From: Paenimyroides viscosum
Lineage (GTDB): Bacteria; Bacteroidota; Bacteroidia; Flavobacteriales; Flavobacteriaceae
NCBI RefSeq assembly: GCF_003858535.1
Contig: NZ_RQTJ01000026.1
Coordinates: 4,244-38,356, forward strand
DNA length: 34,113 nucleotides
Reading direction: 5' to 3'
A program made the translations under genes and the position numbers. Numbering within the stretch: the first letter of the stretch is position 1; each line of letters opens with the position of its first letter. The notes under the pieces are model-generated. The model did not search any database and had not been told where the DNA came from. It saw only the letters and a program-made list of their open reading frames with translations. Shown here piece after piece: positions 24,185 through 32,796 of the stretch.

Positions 24185-25597
24185 ATGTGTAAACTACTTA
24201 CAGTTATTATCCTCATTTTTACCGCTAATATCGCGCGCGCGCAGACTAATGGTAATGAAAATCAAATGTTTGATTTTGACGAGGCTTTTGAACAGGATGT
24301 TAAATTTGTCTTGTCTGACAACTATTCCCATTATCTTTTTTCGGCAAATAACACCTATGGTATAGGAGCAAATAAGGGTGTAGCAATTCTTCGTAAATTC
24401 GATCAAAAGAGCCAGCTGCTGGATCAATACATTCTTAATTTCCCACAGATTGATGACCGTACTGCCTATTCTTATCTGGGATCTTTTGAAATGGATAAAG
24501 ATCGACTGATGATATTGAGCGAGAGTTTATCCGGAAAGGCAAAAAAGAAAGAAATACACTATCATATTTTCGATAAAAAGACAGGCGAATTTAAAACTAC
24601 ATTGTTAAACAGTTTTACGGTTGAATCTGACTATAAGTCAGGAACAATCCTTTTCTCCGTGTCTCACAACAGAAAGTATTTTGGAATAGCTTTTCGTGAG
24701 CACGCAGGCAGAAAAGATCCTAAAATAACGCATATCACCGTCATGCAAACCGACGGATTGACAAAAAGTATCGAAAAGAAAGTCACATTCGATGACAACT
24801 TCTTTGATAAATCTTTTGAACTGACCAATTCGGGTAAAGCTATTTTACTGCGCAGACTTTACGGTATGAAGATACAAAATACCTTATTGGAAGTAAACAG
24901 TACTAATGAACGAGAACTACCTTTAGATGAAAACATGCTTCTTCAACATCCCGTGGCTATTTCGATCGGGCAAAAAGAATATCTTGTGGATTTTAACTAT
25001 ACAACTAAAGGTATAAGATCCAATGACTTTAATAAAATCATGTTGTATGACATCGAAGCAGCGCAGGTTGTAAAAAATAATGATGTTAAGGTGTTCAATC
25101 CAATTCCTGAATTGAAAGATATTATTATTCGAAGAATCGACATTCTAAATGAACGCATCAACATTTTTGTAGAAGCCAAATATAAAGATGGTACAAAAGC
25201 AGCTAAATCGAATGCCCTTAGTGCTGTAGAAATCAGTGTGGATGCATACGGTTATGGTCATCCACATGTGATCAGTATGGATTACAATGGAGCTGTTCAA
25301 AACATTAAGCCGCTGAAGCGGGCATTCACTAACCTATCGGAGATACACAGGTCTTTTGGAGTTTCATTAGTTAACGGTAATTATTATTTGGCAGATGATT
25401 ATGGCTTTTGTCAGGTCAATTTAGATGCACAGGAAGATGCTTACCTGTATTCTAGAAATCCCAACGACTCTTATGTAAATAATAAGTTATGGGTTAATCA
25501 GCTTTCAATTTATAAGCCTGATTCCAAAGAATTGATACTAACTAAATCAAATAATGGAAAGATGTGGCTTATCCATAGAAATGTGGAAAATAAATAA
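24185..25597 (+). CDS. Exported protein of unknown function, possible beta-propeller
   Basis: A 470-residue protein with a signal peptide (1-20, ending IARAQ). The mature protein has many short strands with a loose repeat of hydrophobic-turn-aromatic units (YSHYLFSANNTYGIG, AYSYLGSFEMDKDRLMIL, KKKEIHYHIFDKKTGEFKT, RINIFVEAKYKDG, NGNYYLADDYGF), consistent with a six- or seven-bladed beta-propeller. I do not recognise a named family. The start lies 2 bases after the upstream stop. The signal-peptide coding region holds an unusual 11-base alternating CG run (24232-24242), encoding I-A-R-A. A strong terminator ends the pair. Confidence 0.72.
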   Translation: MCKLLTVIILIFTANIARAQTNGNENQMFDFDEAFEQDVKFVLSDNYSHYLFSANNTYGIGANKGVAILRKFDQKSQLLDQYILNFPQIDDRTAYSYLGSFEMDKDRLMILSESLSGKAKKKEIHYHIFDKKTGEFKTTLLNSFTVESDYKSGTILFSVSHNRKYFGIAFREHAGRKDPKITHITVMQTDGLTKSIEKKVTFDDNFFDKSFELTNSGKAILLRRLYGMKIQNTLLEVNSTNERELPLDENMLLQHPVAISIGQKEYLVDFNYTTKGIRSNDFNKIMLYDIEAAQVVKNNDVKVFNPIPELKDIIIRRIDILNERINIFVEAKYKDGTKAAKSNALSAVEISVDAYGYGHPHVISMDYNGAVQNIKPLKRAFTNLSEIHRSFGVSLVNGNYYLADDYGFCQVNLDAQEDAYLYSRNPNDSYVNNKLWVNQLSIYKPDSKELILTKSNNGKMWLIHRNVENK

Positions 25598-25638
25598 TCA
25601 GAAAATATTTTCTAAATAAATAGTTATAATCAAAATAA

Positions 25639-25675
25639 AATAGACCGTCTTCATTGCACGGTCTATTAGTTTTTT
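25639..25675 (+). terminator. Rho-independent terminator
   Basis: AATAGACCGT (25639-25648) and ACGGTCTATT (25658-25667) form a perfect 10-bp stem with a 9-base loop, followed by AGTTTTTT. It lies 41 bases after the stop of the second exported-protein gene. Confidence 0.85.
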
Positions 25676-25960
25676 ATTATTAAGACCGTTCACTATACGT
25701 GGTAATATTTGTTGTTTAAATATTGATAGTTAATCCTATATTTGAAACTCTGTCGGTAGAAGTTATGAAAGATTGTATTCTTGGTGCATCTAGAAAAATT
25801 ATAGGTATATTGGCTACACGAACTCAAGAGCTAATTTAATTAGCAGAAAAAATAATAAGTATATTATCAAATTAAACTATCTCAATTTTCACTTTATAAT
25901 CCTTTGTTTTCCTAATATTGGTTGTGCATTTACATTTTTATTCATTATACGTAGTTTTAA
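25676..25960. other. AT-rich stretch without a gene
   Basis: No coding frame is supported on either strand. It contains a 15-bp palindrome GCTAATTTAATTAGC at 25830-25844 around a single T. It may include decayed upstream sequence of the truncated gene that follows. Confidence 0.4.
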
Positions 25961-26380
25961 ATAGCAGACAATGAAGACGCAGACAACAATCCGTTTCGTT
26001 GGTATGGGAAGTATTACCGAAGTGAAGATCATTTATTTAAAGCATTAGAAATAAACCCAACGGACGACTTAGCAAGGCAGACTCTATTGAGCTGGTGGAC
26101 TTACAACATTTATTATTCGGTTCATCATTTACCAGAGGGATATATTGGAGAACCACTTGAAGATATTAAATTTGGAGAAAAAATAAAAGCGGAAATACAG
26201 AAATTATCTGCTGCGCAACTAAGAGAATATTGGATGAACGAACTGGAAGAAGATTTGGAGCTTGTAAGAAACTATATTGAGTGGAAAACTTCAGAACATC
26301 CTGACTTTGAAAAATGGGGAATGGAAAACAAAAAACAAACAGGTTACGGACTTACACGAACTTATTATTATGAAGAATAG
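25961..26380 (+). pseudogene. 5'-truncated gene, unknown family (possible immunity-like protein)
   Basis: The frame is open from 25961, just after a TAA at 25958, and reads ADNEDADNNPFRWYGKYY, then EINPTDDLARQTLLSWWTY, HHLPEGYIGEPLEDIKFG and ELEEDLELVRNYIEWKTS, ending GYGLTRTYYYEE. Clear protein-like sequence exists for about 40 codons before the first ATG (26087), so the true N-terminus is missing. The acidic, Trp/Tyr-rich composition recalls small cytosolic immunity-type proteins of polymorphic toxins, but this is speculation. A terminator hairpin follows directly. Confidence 0.5.
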
Positions 26381-26387
26381 TAAAAGT

Positions 26388-26411
26388 AACGGCAGCGGTA
26401 CTGCTGTTTTT
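26388..26411 (+). terminator. Rho-independent terminator-like hairpin
   Basis: AACGGCAG (26388-26395) pairs with CTGCTGTT (26401-26408), one G-T, with a CGGTA loop and a following TTTA. It starts 7 bases after the stop codon at 26380. Confidence 0.65.
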
Positions 26412-26512
26412 ACATTAATTGAGCTTTAACCAAATTTTTGTGTTAATGACAACGAAGCATTATTGATGTTGGTTGTTATTTCCCATAGATGCACAGATTA
26501 TTAGTTGATTAA

Positions 26513-26699
26513 TTGTTGAATCGTTTATATGTTGGGTGCTGGATGTTTGGTGTGGGGTGTGCCTTCGACACTTCGATGCTTCGATTAACTCAGCAACCGC
26601 GGGCTCAGTGACCGCAGGCTCAATAACCATGCTTCGATGAACTCAGCAACCGCCTCAGGCACCGTTGGAAGGATTTTTTTCACAGATGCACAGATTATT
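26513..26699. repeat. Dispersed repeat A, copy 2
   Basis: Starts TTGTTGAATCGTTTATAT as at 17978 and keeps the order GGTGCTGGATGTTTGGTG, CTTCGACACTTCGATGCTTC, CAGCAACCGCGGGCTCAGTG and GTTGGAAGGATTTT. It carries an internal duplication of about 25 bases (ATGCTTCGATGAACTCAGC at 26629) not present in copy 1. Confidence 0.75.
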
Positions 26700-27300
26700 A
26701 TAAAACTGCTTTTAATACAATTTACTTTCACAATGTGCTAAATTTTCACAGATAGCTGAATGTGGTACATTCAGTTGTTTTGATTGATTCTTTGGATATC
26801 TACTTACTTGAGGTAATTTATGCGGCATGTCTTTTTCTTGTGCGACTCCTTGTAAAGCAAGGGGGTGACTGGGTTCTCGACTGGGCTGGAACTGACGTAC
26901 ATTTGGAATGATAGAACTATTTAGCTTTGAGATCTCCATTTGAGTAAGAGTCCGATTTCGGTTTTTCTTTTCTTTTCGGATGAAAAGAAACAAAAATCTT
27001 TTTTGTTGCGGCGATCTTTTAAACGGTCGAATTAAACTTTTGAACCTATCTGATCGCGGTTCGGCAAGCTCACCGACCACCCGATCAGCTTGCGCTTCAT
27101 ACAGTTATTCGACGCTCGCTTAAAATTTCATACCGCTTTTGATTCGTGTGGATTGAATTATAGTGTTTTTTTAATGAGGAATTTTGTGACATAGTTACTA
27201 GTTCTCGACTGGGTTCGAACTGATCAAAGTTTGAAGTGATAGAATTATTTGTTACCTGTTGGAGATTCCGGGACAAGCCCGGAATGACAGTTCGTAGTTA
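26700..27300. repeat. Dispersed repeat B copy 2 and accompanying short repeats (no gene)
   Basis: This stretch has the TGTGGTACATT module (26771), CGACTCCTTGTAAAGCAAGGGGG (as at 18266), then GAGATCTCC, a TCTTTTC/GAAAAGAA inverted pair, GGCAAGCTCACCGACCAC and TTTGATTCGTGTGGATTG (27138-27155), matching 19670-20005 in order. A unit TTCTCGACTGGG(C/T)..GAACTGA occurs twice, at 26874 and 27200. ATTCCGGG/CCCGGAAT at 27265-27285 forms a hairpin. The long minus-strand frame here is repeat-derived. Confidence 0.65.
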
Positions 27301-27422
27301 GAAAACTAGTGATTTAGATAGGACACACTCTTAGCTTCAAGAAAACGTCACCCATACTTTAAGGTTTTGAAATGCCGATTAAATTAATTAAGACTAACAA
27401 ATATTGTCTGTAGTATTAGGAA

Positions 27423-27442
27423 ATAAGTCATTTTTGACTTAT
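27423..27442. repeat. Short hairpin upstream of fic
   Basis: ATAAGTCA (27423-27430) and TGACTTAT (27435-27442) form a perfect 8-bp stem with a TTTT loop. There is no T-tract. It lies about 150 bases before the Fic gene, in an otherwise empty stretch. Confidence 0.4.
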
Positions 27443-27517
27443 AAAGCCAGGGTTTGCAAACAGTGTAAATGCTAGCAATACATTTGAAACATTACCAAAC
27501 TATACTTTCAACAACAT

Positions 27518-27577
27518 TTATCGGCAAAAAAAGACATGAAAAAACATTAATTAAGTGTATATTTGCCGATAACGGCA
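27518..27577 (+). promoter_or_regulatory. Inverted-repeat operator upstream of fic
   Basis: TTATCGGCAAA (27518-27528) is repeated as its exact complement TTTGCCGATAA (27562-27572), with 44 bases between centres. The right copy overlaps a second palindrome, TGCCG-ATAA-CGGCA (27564-27577). The right copy covers the promoter's -7 element, so a bound protein would block transcription. The Fic protein's own N-terminal HTH is a natural candidate for autoregulation (inference). Confidence 0.6.
27558..27565 (+). promoter_or_regulatory. Bacteroidetes-type -7 promoter element of fic (TATATTTG)
   Basis: An exact TAnnTTTG match 28 bases before the ATG at 27594, overlapping the right arm of the inverted-repeat operator. 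Confidence 0.6.
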
Positions 27578-27593
27578 TTTATAATTAAAAGTC

Positions 27594-28487
27594 ATGAATT
27601 ATATTTCGGTAAGGGAATTTGCAAAAAAAAGGAATATTCCGGAAAGAACTGTTCGGAATCACTGTGCTATAGGAAGAATTAAGGGAGCTTTCTTAACTGG
27701 TAAAACATGGAATATTCCCGATGATGCAATATTGCCTGAGAAAGCAAACAAGAAGAAATTTAGTAATAATCCATTACTCAATCATCTCAAAGAGCAAAAA
27801 GAAATGAAGCTTAAAGGCGGGATTTATCACCGTACGCAAATTGATCTGACTTATAATTCAAACCGTATAGAAGGAAGCAAGTTGACCCATGATCAAACTC
27901 GATATATTTTTGAAACGAATACTATTGGGGCTTCCAAAGAAAGCGTTAATGTAGATGACATAATAGAAACGACCAATCACTTTCGATGTATTGATTTAAT
28001 CATTGACAAGGCAAAATCTAAATTATCAGAATCATTTATAAAGGAATTACATTTTCTCTTGAAATCGGGAACATCTGATAGTGGAAAAGACTGGTTTAAT
28101 GTTGGCGAATACAAAAAACTCCCTAACGAAGTGGGTGGCAATGAAACGTGTCCACCTAAGGAAGTTTCGGCAAGAATGAAAGAATTGCTTTTAGGTTACC
28201 ACAACATTGAAAAGAAAACTTTTGAAGATATTATAAACTTTCATTACCAGTTTGAAATCATCCATCCTTTTCAGGACGGAAACGGTCGGGTTGGCAGGCT
28301 AATCATGTTTAAAGAATGTCTTGCCAATAATATTGTACCCTTTATTATTGATGAAGAAATTAAGCTTTTCTACTATAGAGGTTTACAGGAGTGGAATAAT
28401 ATAAGAGAATATTTATTAGATACCTGTTTTACAGCTCAGGATAATTACAAAGCTATTCTTGAATATTTTGAAATAGCGTTTGATTAG
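27594..28487 (+). CDS. fic: Fic-domain AMP-transferase with N-terminal HTH (class II, self-inhibited)
   Basis: A 297-residue protein. Residues 1-45 resemble an excisionase/MerR-like HTH (SVREFAKKRNIPERTVRNH, then GKTWNIPDDA). Residues 86-94 hold the inhibitory-helix motif [S/T]xxxE[G/N] as S89NRIEG94, N-terminal to the Fic core (class II). The catalytic loop HPFQDGNGRVGR (224-235) is complete, with H224 and both Arg. Fic proteins usually transfer AMP to Tyr, Ser or Thr of target proteins; Glu93 would hold the enzyme inactive until released. It is a solo gene, with no FicA-like antitoxin beside it. A strong inverted-repeat operator overlaps its promoter, suggesting self-control through the HTH. 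The target is unknown. Confidence 0.92.
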   Translation: MNYISVREFAKKRNIPERTVRNHCAIGRIKGAFLTGKTWNIPDDAILPEKANKKKFSNNPLLNHLKEQKEMKLKGGIYHRTQIDLTYNSNRIEGSKLTHDQTRYIFETNTIGASKESVNVDDIIETTNHFRCIDLIIDKAKSKLSESFIKELHFLLKSGTSDSGKDWFNVGEYKKLPNEVGGNETCPPKEVSARMKELLLGYHNIEKKTFEDIINFHYQFEIIHPFQDGNGRVGRLIMFKECLANNIVPFIIDEEIKLFYYRGLQEWNNIREYLLDTCFTAQDNYKAILEYFEIAFD

Positions 28488-28504
28488 ATTTGAGATACTA
28501 TTTA

Positions 28505-28995
28505 CCGTAGTAAAGGGCTAAATGGGGTGATTGAACTGTTGATTTAGCTTCGCTTCCCACATACTCTGCTCCATGTATACGCAGACTTTGGACTTCGTGC
28601 TCGGGTGTTTAACTGTTGAATCGTTGATTTGTTTATATGTTTGGTGCGGGATGTTTGGTGTTACCGGATGAATTGTTGATTCGTTTAACTGTTGATTTGT
28701 TGAGGTGTCGGTGTAAATTGAAGAACTTTTGTTTTGCTTGAAATGTACACAGGTTTTCAATGTGGTACATTTAGTGGATGCTTTTACTGACACTCTACCC
28801 ACCTATATACGATGAATATGAAGCTTTTGGCAGCATAACTAGCAAAGCACTACTTAAAACAAGTCTTAGAAAACTTATGATAAAGAGCTGGGGAGGTGTA
28901 ATTAATGATCTTTTAAAGCTAAAACTTGGAGTGGCTATTTCTCTAACCAGTTCTAATATTACTGCCAGTTGACTGTATAACCATATTCAGCACCG
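28505..28995. repeat. Dispersed repeat C, copy 2, and gene-free tail
   Basis: 28545-28630 repeats the 18305-18420 module (CCCACATACTCTGCTCCATG, TTTGGACTTCGTGCTCGGGT), then run-on GTTGAATCG/GTTGATTTG units, then TTCAATGTGGTACATT (28755). From about 28800 to 28995 is unique sequence with an open plus-strand frame but no start context or recognisable protein. No clear nhaA terminator was seen. Confidence 0.55.
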
Positions 28996-30168
28996 TTAAC
29001 GTGACTTTCTGGAATTTGTCTTAAGAAGTATAAAACCTGCTGTACCTGCTATGACAGAGGTAAGTAAAACCGAAAGTTTGGCTTCCGATACAAATAGAGG
29101 GTTATTAAATGAAAGTATCGATATAAATATAGACATTGTAAAACCTATACCTGCAAGCAGACCTACACCAATAATATGTGTCCAGCTGCTACCTTCCGGC
29201 AGCGTTCCCATTCCCAGTCTATTGCATATCCACGAGGTTATAAAAATACCTACCGGCTTACCGACAAGCAACCCGAAAAATATTCCCAATCCCAGTGATG
29301 ATGTAAGTCCGTGAAGCATTTCTGACTGCAGCGTTATATTAGTATTCGCAAATGCGAATAAAGGTATTATAAGAAAATTTACCGGCTTAACGAGTGCATG
29401 TTCCAACCGCTCCAAAGGAGATTCTACCGATGTATCGTTGGTAGGAAGTGTCATTGCGACCATTACCCCTGCTATTGTTGCATGGATGCCTGAATGATGT
29501 ATAAAGTACCATACGAAAATGCCCGGTATAAGGTACAGGTACGGATTTTTAACATTAAACCTGTTCATCAAAATCAGAACCGCCATAAAAGCAGCAGCAA
29601 AGCCTATATATGCCAGTTCTATTCCGGAAGAATAAAAAAAAGCGATTACTAAAATGGCTATAAGATCGTCTACAATTGCCAAAGCGGCTAAGAATATCTT
29701 TAAGCTTACCGGCACCCTTTTGTCCAATAATGATATTACCGCAAGAGCAAATGCAATATCGGTTGCCATGGGAATTGCCCACCCATCAGCTGTTTCCGCT
29801 CCTGAATTTAATGCGAAGAATATCGCTGCAGGAACAAGCGCACCACCTATGGCACATAGTATAGGCATTATTGCTTTTTTTGGAGACGATAGTTCCCCTT
29901 CTACAATTTCCCTTTTAATTTCGAGCCCAACCAACAGAAAAAAAATAGCCATAAGACCATCATTAATCCACATAGATACCGAATAGTTAAGGTGGACCGT
30001 CTCGTTTTCAAAACCAATCACCGTATCTAAAAGATCCTGAAGTGGCTGCGACAAAGGAGAATTTGCCACCGCAAGCGAAAGTATTACACACAGAAAAAGG
30101 AGAATACCTCCAAAATTATTTGATTTGACAAAATCTTTAAATACGTTTAAATTAATGTTAGTGCCCAT
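28996..30168 (-). CDS. nhaA: Na+/H+ antiporter NhaA
   Basis: About 390 residues from the ATG at 30168 (MGTNINLNVFKDFVKSN). A TTG at 30201 would add 11 residues, but it overlaps the promoter element. The protein has the NhaA fold signature: FFLLVGLEIKREIVEGELS, MATDIAFALAVISLL and the paired aspartates AIVDDLIAILVIA that bind Na+ and H+. HSGIHATIAGVMVAMT and LVGKPVGIF follow, with about 12 membrane helices. It exchanges Na+ for H+ across the inner membrane for pH and salt homeostasis. It lies 55 bases after the symporter gene on the same strand but has its own promoter. Confidence 0.95.
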   Translation of the reverse strand: MGTNINLNVFKDFVKSNNFGGILLFLCVILSLAVANSPLSQPLQDLLDTVIGFENETVHLNYSVSMWINDGLMAIFFLLVGLEIKREIVEGELSSPKKAIMPILCAIGGALVPAAIFFALNSGAETADGWAIPMATDIAFALAVISLLDKRVPVSLKIFLAALAIVDDLIAILVIAFFYSSGIELAYIGFAAAFMAVLILMNRFNVKNPYLYLIPGIFVWYFIHHSGIHATIAGVMVAMTLPTNDTSVESPLERLEHALVKPVNFLIIPLFAFANTNITLQSEMLHGLTSSLGLGIFFGLLVGKPVGIFITSWICNRLGMGTLPEGSSWTHIIGVGLLAGIGFTMSIFISILSFNNPLFVSEAKLSVLLTSVIAGTAGFILLKTNSRKSR

Positions 30169-30198
30169 TTCTGTACGATTTTTTATTTTTAAGCCCTG

Positions 30199-30206
30199 CA
30201 AAGTTA
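30199..30206 (-). promoter_or_regulatory. Bacteroidetes-type -7 promoter element of nhaA (TAACTTTG)
   Basis: Read on the minus strand, an exact TAnnTTTG match 30 bases upstream of the nhaA ATG. It supports 30168 as the start and an nhaA transcript independent of the upstream symporter gene. Confidence 0.55.
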
Positions 30207-30223
30207 CGGCTACTTTTTAAAAT

Positions 30224-31678
30224 TTATTGTTGATGTTTAGTGTTATTATCTAGAGAATTGTTCCAATATTCTGCATGCTGCAAATTGAGTTCTGTACCAT
30301 TAAACTGAGGATCAAGACCTTGCTTCTTTTGTTTTTCGTAATCATCTGCCACCGCGACTGCCTTCTTGTAAAGCAATAGTATTGCTACAAGATTCATCCA
30401 TGCCATAAGACCTACACCTATGTCACCAAGAGTCCACGCAACTTTTGCGGAGTTGATACAGCCCAGATAAACCGAAACAAGGATAAGTAAACGCAGAATC
30501 CATATCGCGTATCGAGATTTTCTTCCTTTAAAAAGAAAATCGATATTTGACTCTGCTATATAATAGTAAGCCATGACCGTTGTGAAAGCAAAAAACATGA
30601 GCGCCACCGCTACAAATTCATTTCCGAAAGCAGGAAAGTGAATGCTTACGGCATTTTGTGTAAAAGCTGCCCCTGCTTCGATCCCGGGTAAATTTTCGAC
30701 CAAGAAACCGGAATCTGGATGCAATACGTTGTATTGGTTGGTAAAAAGAATCATAAGCGCAGTTGCCGTGCAAACGAAGAGCGTATCTACATACACCGAA
30801 AACCCCTGTACGAGCCCTTGTTTGTAAGGATGAGAAACTTCGGCCGCAGCCGCAGCATGCGGGGCGGTTCCCTGACCTGCTTCGTTACTGTATATACCGC
30901 GCTGGACACCCCAGCTGATAGCCGATCCAACAATGCCGCCAAAGGTAGCATCTGCACCGAAGGCAGAACTTAATATAAGGGAAAACATTTCGGGTACTTT
31001 ATCAATGTTAAGACCAATGATTATAAATGCCATAACGATGTAAGAAATTGCCATGAAAGGCACCACTATTTCTGCAACACTACTTATCCTTTTTACACCC
31101 CCTATAATTATCAAGGCAAGTAGAATACATACCCCAACAGCCGTATAAACTGTATCAACATTAAAAGCTTTTTCAACTGCAAGCGCTATACTGTTACTCT
31201 GTACGCTTGGAAGTAGAAATCCGCAGCTTATAATTGTAGCCAACGCAAACAACACGGCAAAGGGTTTACTTTTGAGTCCTTTTAAAATATAGTAGGCAGG
31301 TCCGCCCCTAAACTCGCCTTTGCTTACTTCTTTGTAAGTTTGCGCAAGTGTAGCTTCAATAATTGCCGAAGCGCTACCTAGAAATGCAATAGTCCACATC
31401 CAGAATACGGCGCCAGGACCACCCATTGCAATGGCTGTGGCAACACCGGCAATGTTACCCGTACCTATCCTTCCTGATATCGCTAGCGTAAAAGCCTGAA
31501 AAGAGGAAATACCCTCTTTTGATTTTTTTGTTGCGAAAAGTAACCTGATCATTTCCTTGAAAAGCCTTACTTGAGGAAATTTTAACCTGAAACTAAAAAA
31601 AAGTCCCGTACCCAGGCAGAGTATTACGAGAGCCTTACTCCATACAATGTCATTAATCCAATAAATTACTGATTCCAT
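30224..31678 (-). CDS. alsT: AGCS-family sodium:alanine/glycine symporter (AlsT-like)
   Basis: A 484-residue protein of about 11-12 membrane helices with the AGCS signature SGRIGTGNIAGVATAIAMGGPGAVFWMW near residues 70-95, followed by EATLAQTYKE and GEFRGGPAYYI. SWGVQRGIYSNEAGQGTAPHAAAAAEV, residues around 255-280, is the other diagnostic block. The family takes up Ala or Gly with Na+. The soluble tail is short and charged. It is the first gene of the minus-strand pair, with nhaA 55 bases downstream, and is divergent from tatC. Na+ taken in could be expelled by NhaA, a sensible functional pairing (inference). Confidence 0.93.
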   Translation of the reverse strand: MESVIYWINDIVWSKALVILCLGTGLFFSFRLKFPQVRLFKEMIRLLFATKKSKEGISSFQAFTLAISGRIGTGNIAGVATAIAMGGPGAVFWMWTIAFLGSASAIIEATLAQTYKEVSKGEFRGGPAYYILKGLKSKPFAVLFALATIISCGFLLPSVQSNSIALAVEKAFNVDTVYTAVGVCILLALIIIGGVKRISSVAEIVVPFMAISYIVMAFIIIGLNIDKVPEMFSLILSSAFGADATFGGIVGSAISWGVQRGIYSNEAGQGTAPHAAAAAEVSHPYKQGLVQGFSVYVDTLFVCTATALMILFTNQYNVLHPDSGFLVENLPGIEAGAAFTQNAVSIHFPAFGNEFVAVALMFFAFTTVMAYYYIAESNIDFLFKGRKSRYAIWILRLLILVSVYLGCINSAKVAWTLGDIGVGLMAWMNLVAILLLYKKAVAVADDYEKQKKQGLDPQFNGTELNLQHAEYWNNSLDNNTKHQQ

Positions 31679-31771
31679 CTGTTTATATTTGCTGACTTAG
31701 CCCACGGATTGGGGTAAATTATAAGTAGACCTAACATTAATTATCGTACTAATTTAGGCAGTGTTAAATAA

Positions 31772-31779
31772 CAAATATA
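31772..31779 (-). promoter_or_regulatory. Possible alsT promoter -7 element (TATATTTG)
   Basis: The minus strand reads TATATTTG, an exact consensus match, 93 bases before the symporter ATG, in the 185-base divergent gap shared with tatC. Confidence 0.45.
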
Positions 31780-31833
31780 ACCATCTTAAAGAGAAAACAT
31801 GATACTTTTGGAAGCTAAAAATTTTCAGTTTGT

Positions 31834-31841
31834 TATCTTTG
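31834..31841 (+). promoter_or_regulatory. tatC promoter -7 element (TATCTTTG)
   Basis: An exact TAnnTTTG match 22 bases before the tatC ATG at 31864. A TTTTG at 31806-31810 may serve as a -33 element at a slightly long spacing. Confidence 0.55.
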
Positions 31842-31863
31842 ACATAAATAATGGATAGTTAGA

Positions 31864-32655
31864 ATGGAAAAAAACGAAAAAAAACAGTCTTTCTTAAGCC
31901 ACCTCGAAGCATTGAGATGGGCTTTTGTGAGATGCTCTATCGGGATAATTATTTGTTCTGCCGCTGCTTTTATTTTCAGTGACTTTATCTTTGACGAAAT
32001 TATATTCGCACCGAAAAGAGGGGATTTTCCGACATACAGATTATTGAGCTATTTTAATGAGGCAGTATATACAGTTACGAATCTTGATCTTGATCTGCAA
32101 AACCGTAAAATGGAAGGACAACTTTCTATATTAATCTGGACCTGCTTGAGTTTTGGTATTATCGCAGCTTTTCCGTTAATACTGTTTGAATTCTGGAAAT
32201 TTATTCGCCCAGCTCTTTACAAAAAGGAAACAAAGGCAGGTTTAATTTTTCTTACATCCTCAACGTTGCTTTTTTTTACCGGCGTTCTTTTCGGATACTA
32301 TATCATTGTACCCTTTTCCTTAAAATTTTTAACTGAATTTAGCATCAGTACCACTATACAAAACAAATTTGATCTTAATTCCTACTTTTCACTGGTCCGC
32401 ACAACCTTACTGGCGACAGGTATTGTATTTAACCTTCCTGTTATTATATATTTTCTATTCAGATTAAACATTGTATCAACAATTTTATTAAAGGAATACA
32501 GAAGATATGCCTATGTAATCATACTTGTTGCTTCGGCAGTAATAACTCCACCAGATATACTAAGTCAGGTAGTTTTGGTAATTCCTATGTTTGCATTGTA
32601 CGAAGTAAGTATCTTTTTAACCAAGTTAGGTTCGGTAAAGCCAATAATAAACTAA
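31864..32655 (+). CDS. tatC: Twin-arginine translocase subunit TatC
   Basis: A 263-residue inner-membrane protein with six hydrophobic segments. TatC hallmarks include the cytosolic N-terminus SFLSHLEALRW, IIFAPKRGDFPTYR (typical of Bacteroidetes TatC), PLILFEFWKFIRPALYKKE and SAVITPPDILSQ near the C-terminus. TatC binds twin-arginine signal peptides and starts export of folded proteins. No tatA/B gene lies nearby; in this phylum those are often elsewhere. The copper oxidase of this window does not carry a twin-arginine signal, so no direct link to it is implied. Confidence 0.95.
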   Translation: MEKNEKKQSFLSHLEALRWAFVRCSIGIIICSAAAFIFSDFIFDEIIFAPKRGDFPTYRLLSYFNEAVYTVTNLDLDLQNRKMEGQLSILIWTCLSFGIIAAFPLILFEFWKFIRPALYKKETKAGLIFLTSSTLLFFTGVLFGYYIIVPFSLKFLTEFSISTTIQNKFDLNSYFSLVRTTLLATGIVFNLPVIIYFLFRLNIVSTILLKEYRRYAYVIILVASAVITPPDILSQVVLVIPMFALYEVSIFLTKLGSVKPIIN

Positions 32656-32796
32656 TATTTTATTTAACATATCTCGTTTGAGCCAGTAATAGCTCCTGAG
32701 GGATGTATATTTCTTTGTGTGCAAAATTATCATTAGCTTAGATAAAAAATCAATGATTAGTTGTCAGCAACTGTAAAATTTTAAAAAATTACTGCA

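Noticed and set aside
26712..27080. A 122-codon open frame on the minus strand
   Set aside because: It lies across dispersed repeat modules and translates to Pro/Arg/Lys-rich low-information sequence containing the repeat units. No start context or family.
17860..28775. CRISPR array from the repeated intergenic modules
   Set aside because: Copies are few, long, diverged and widely scattered, without regular spacers or cas genes.
28778..28972. A 64-codon open frame on the plus strand
   Set aside because: It begins in repeat sequence; the second half is protein-like but too short and unrecognised to call.
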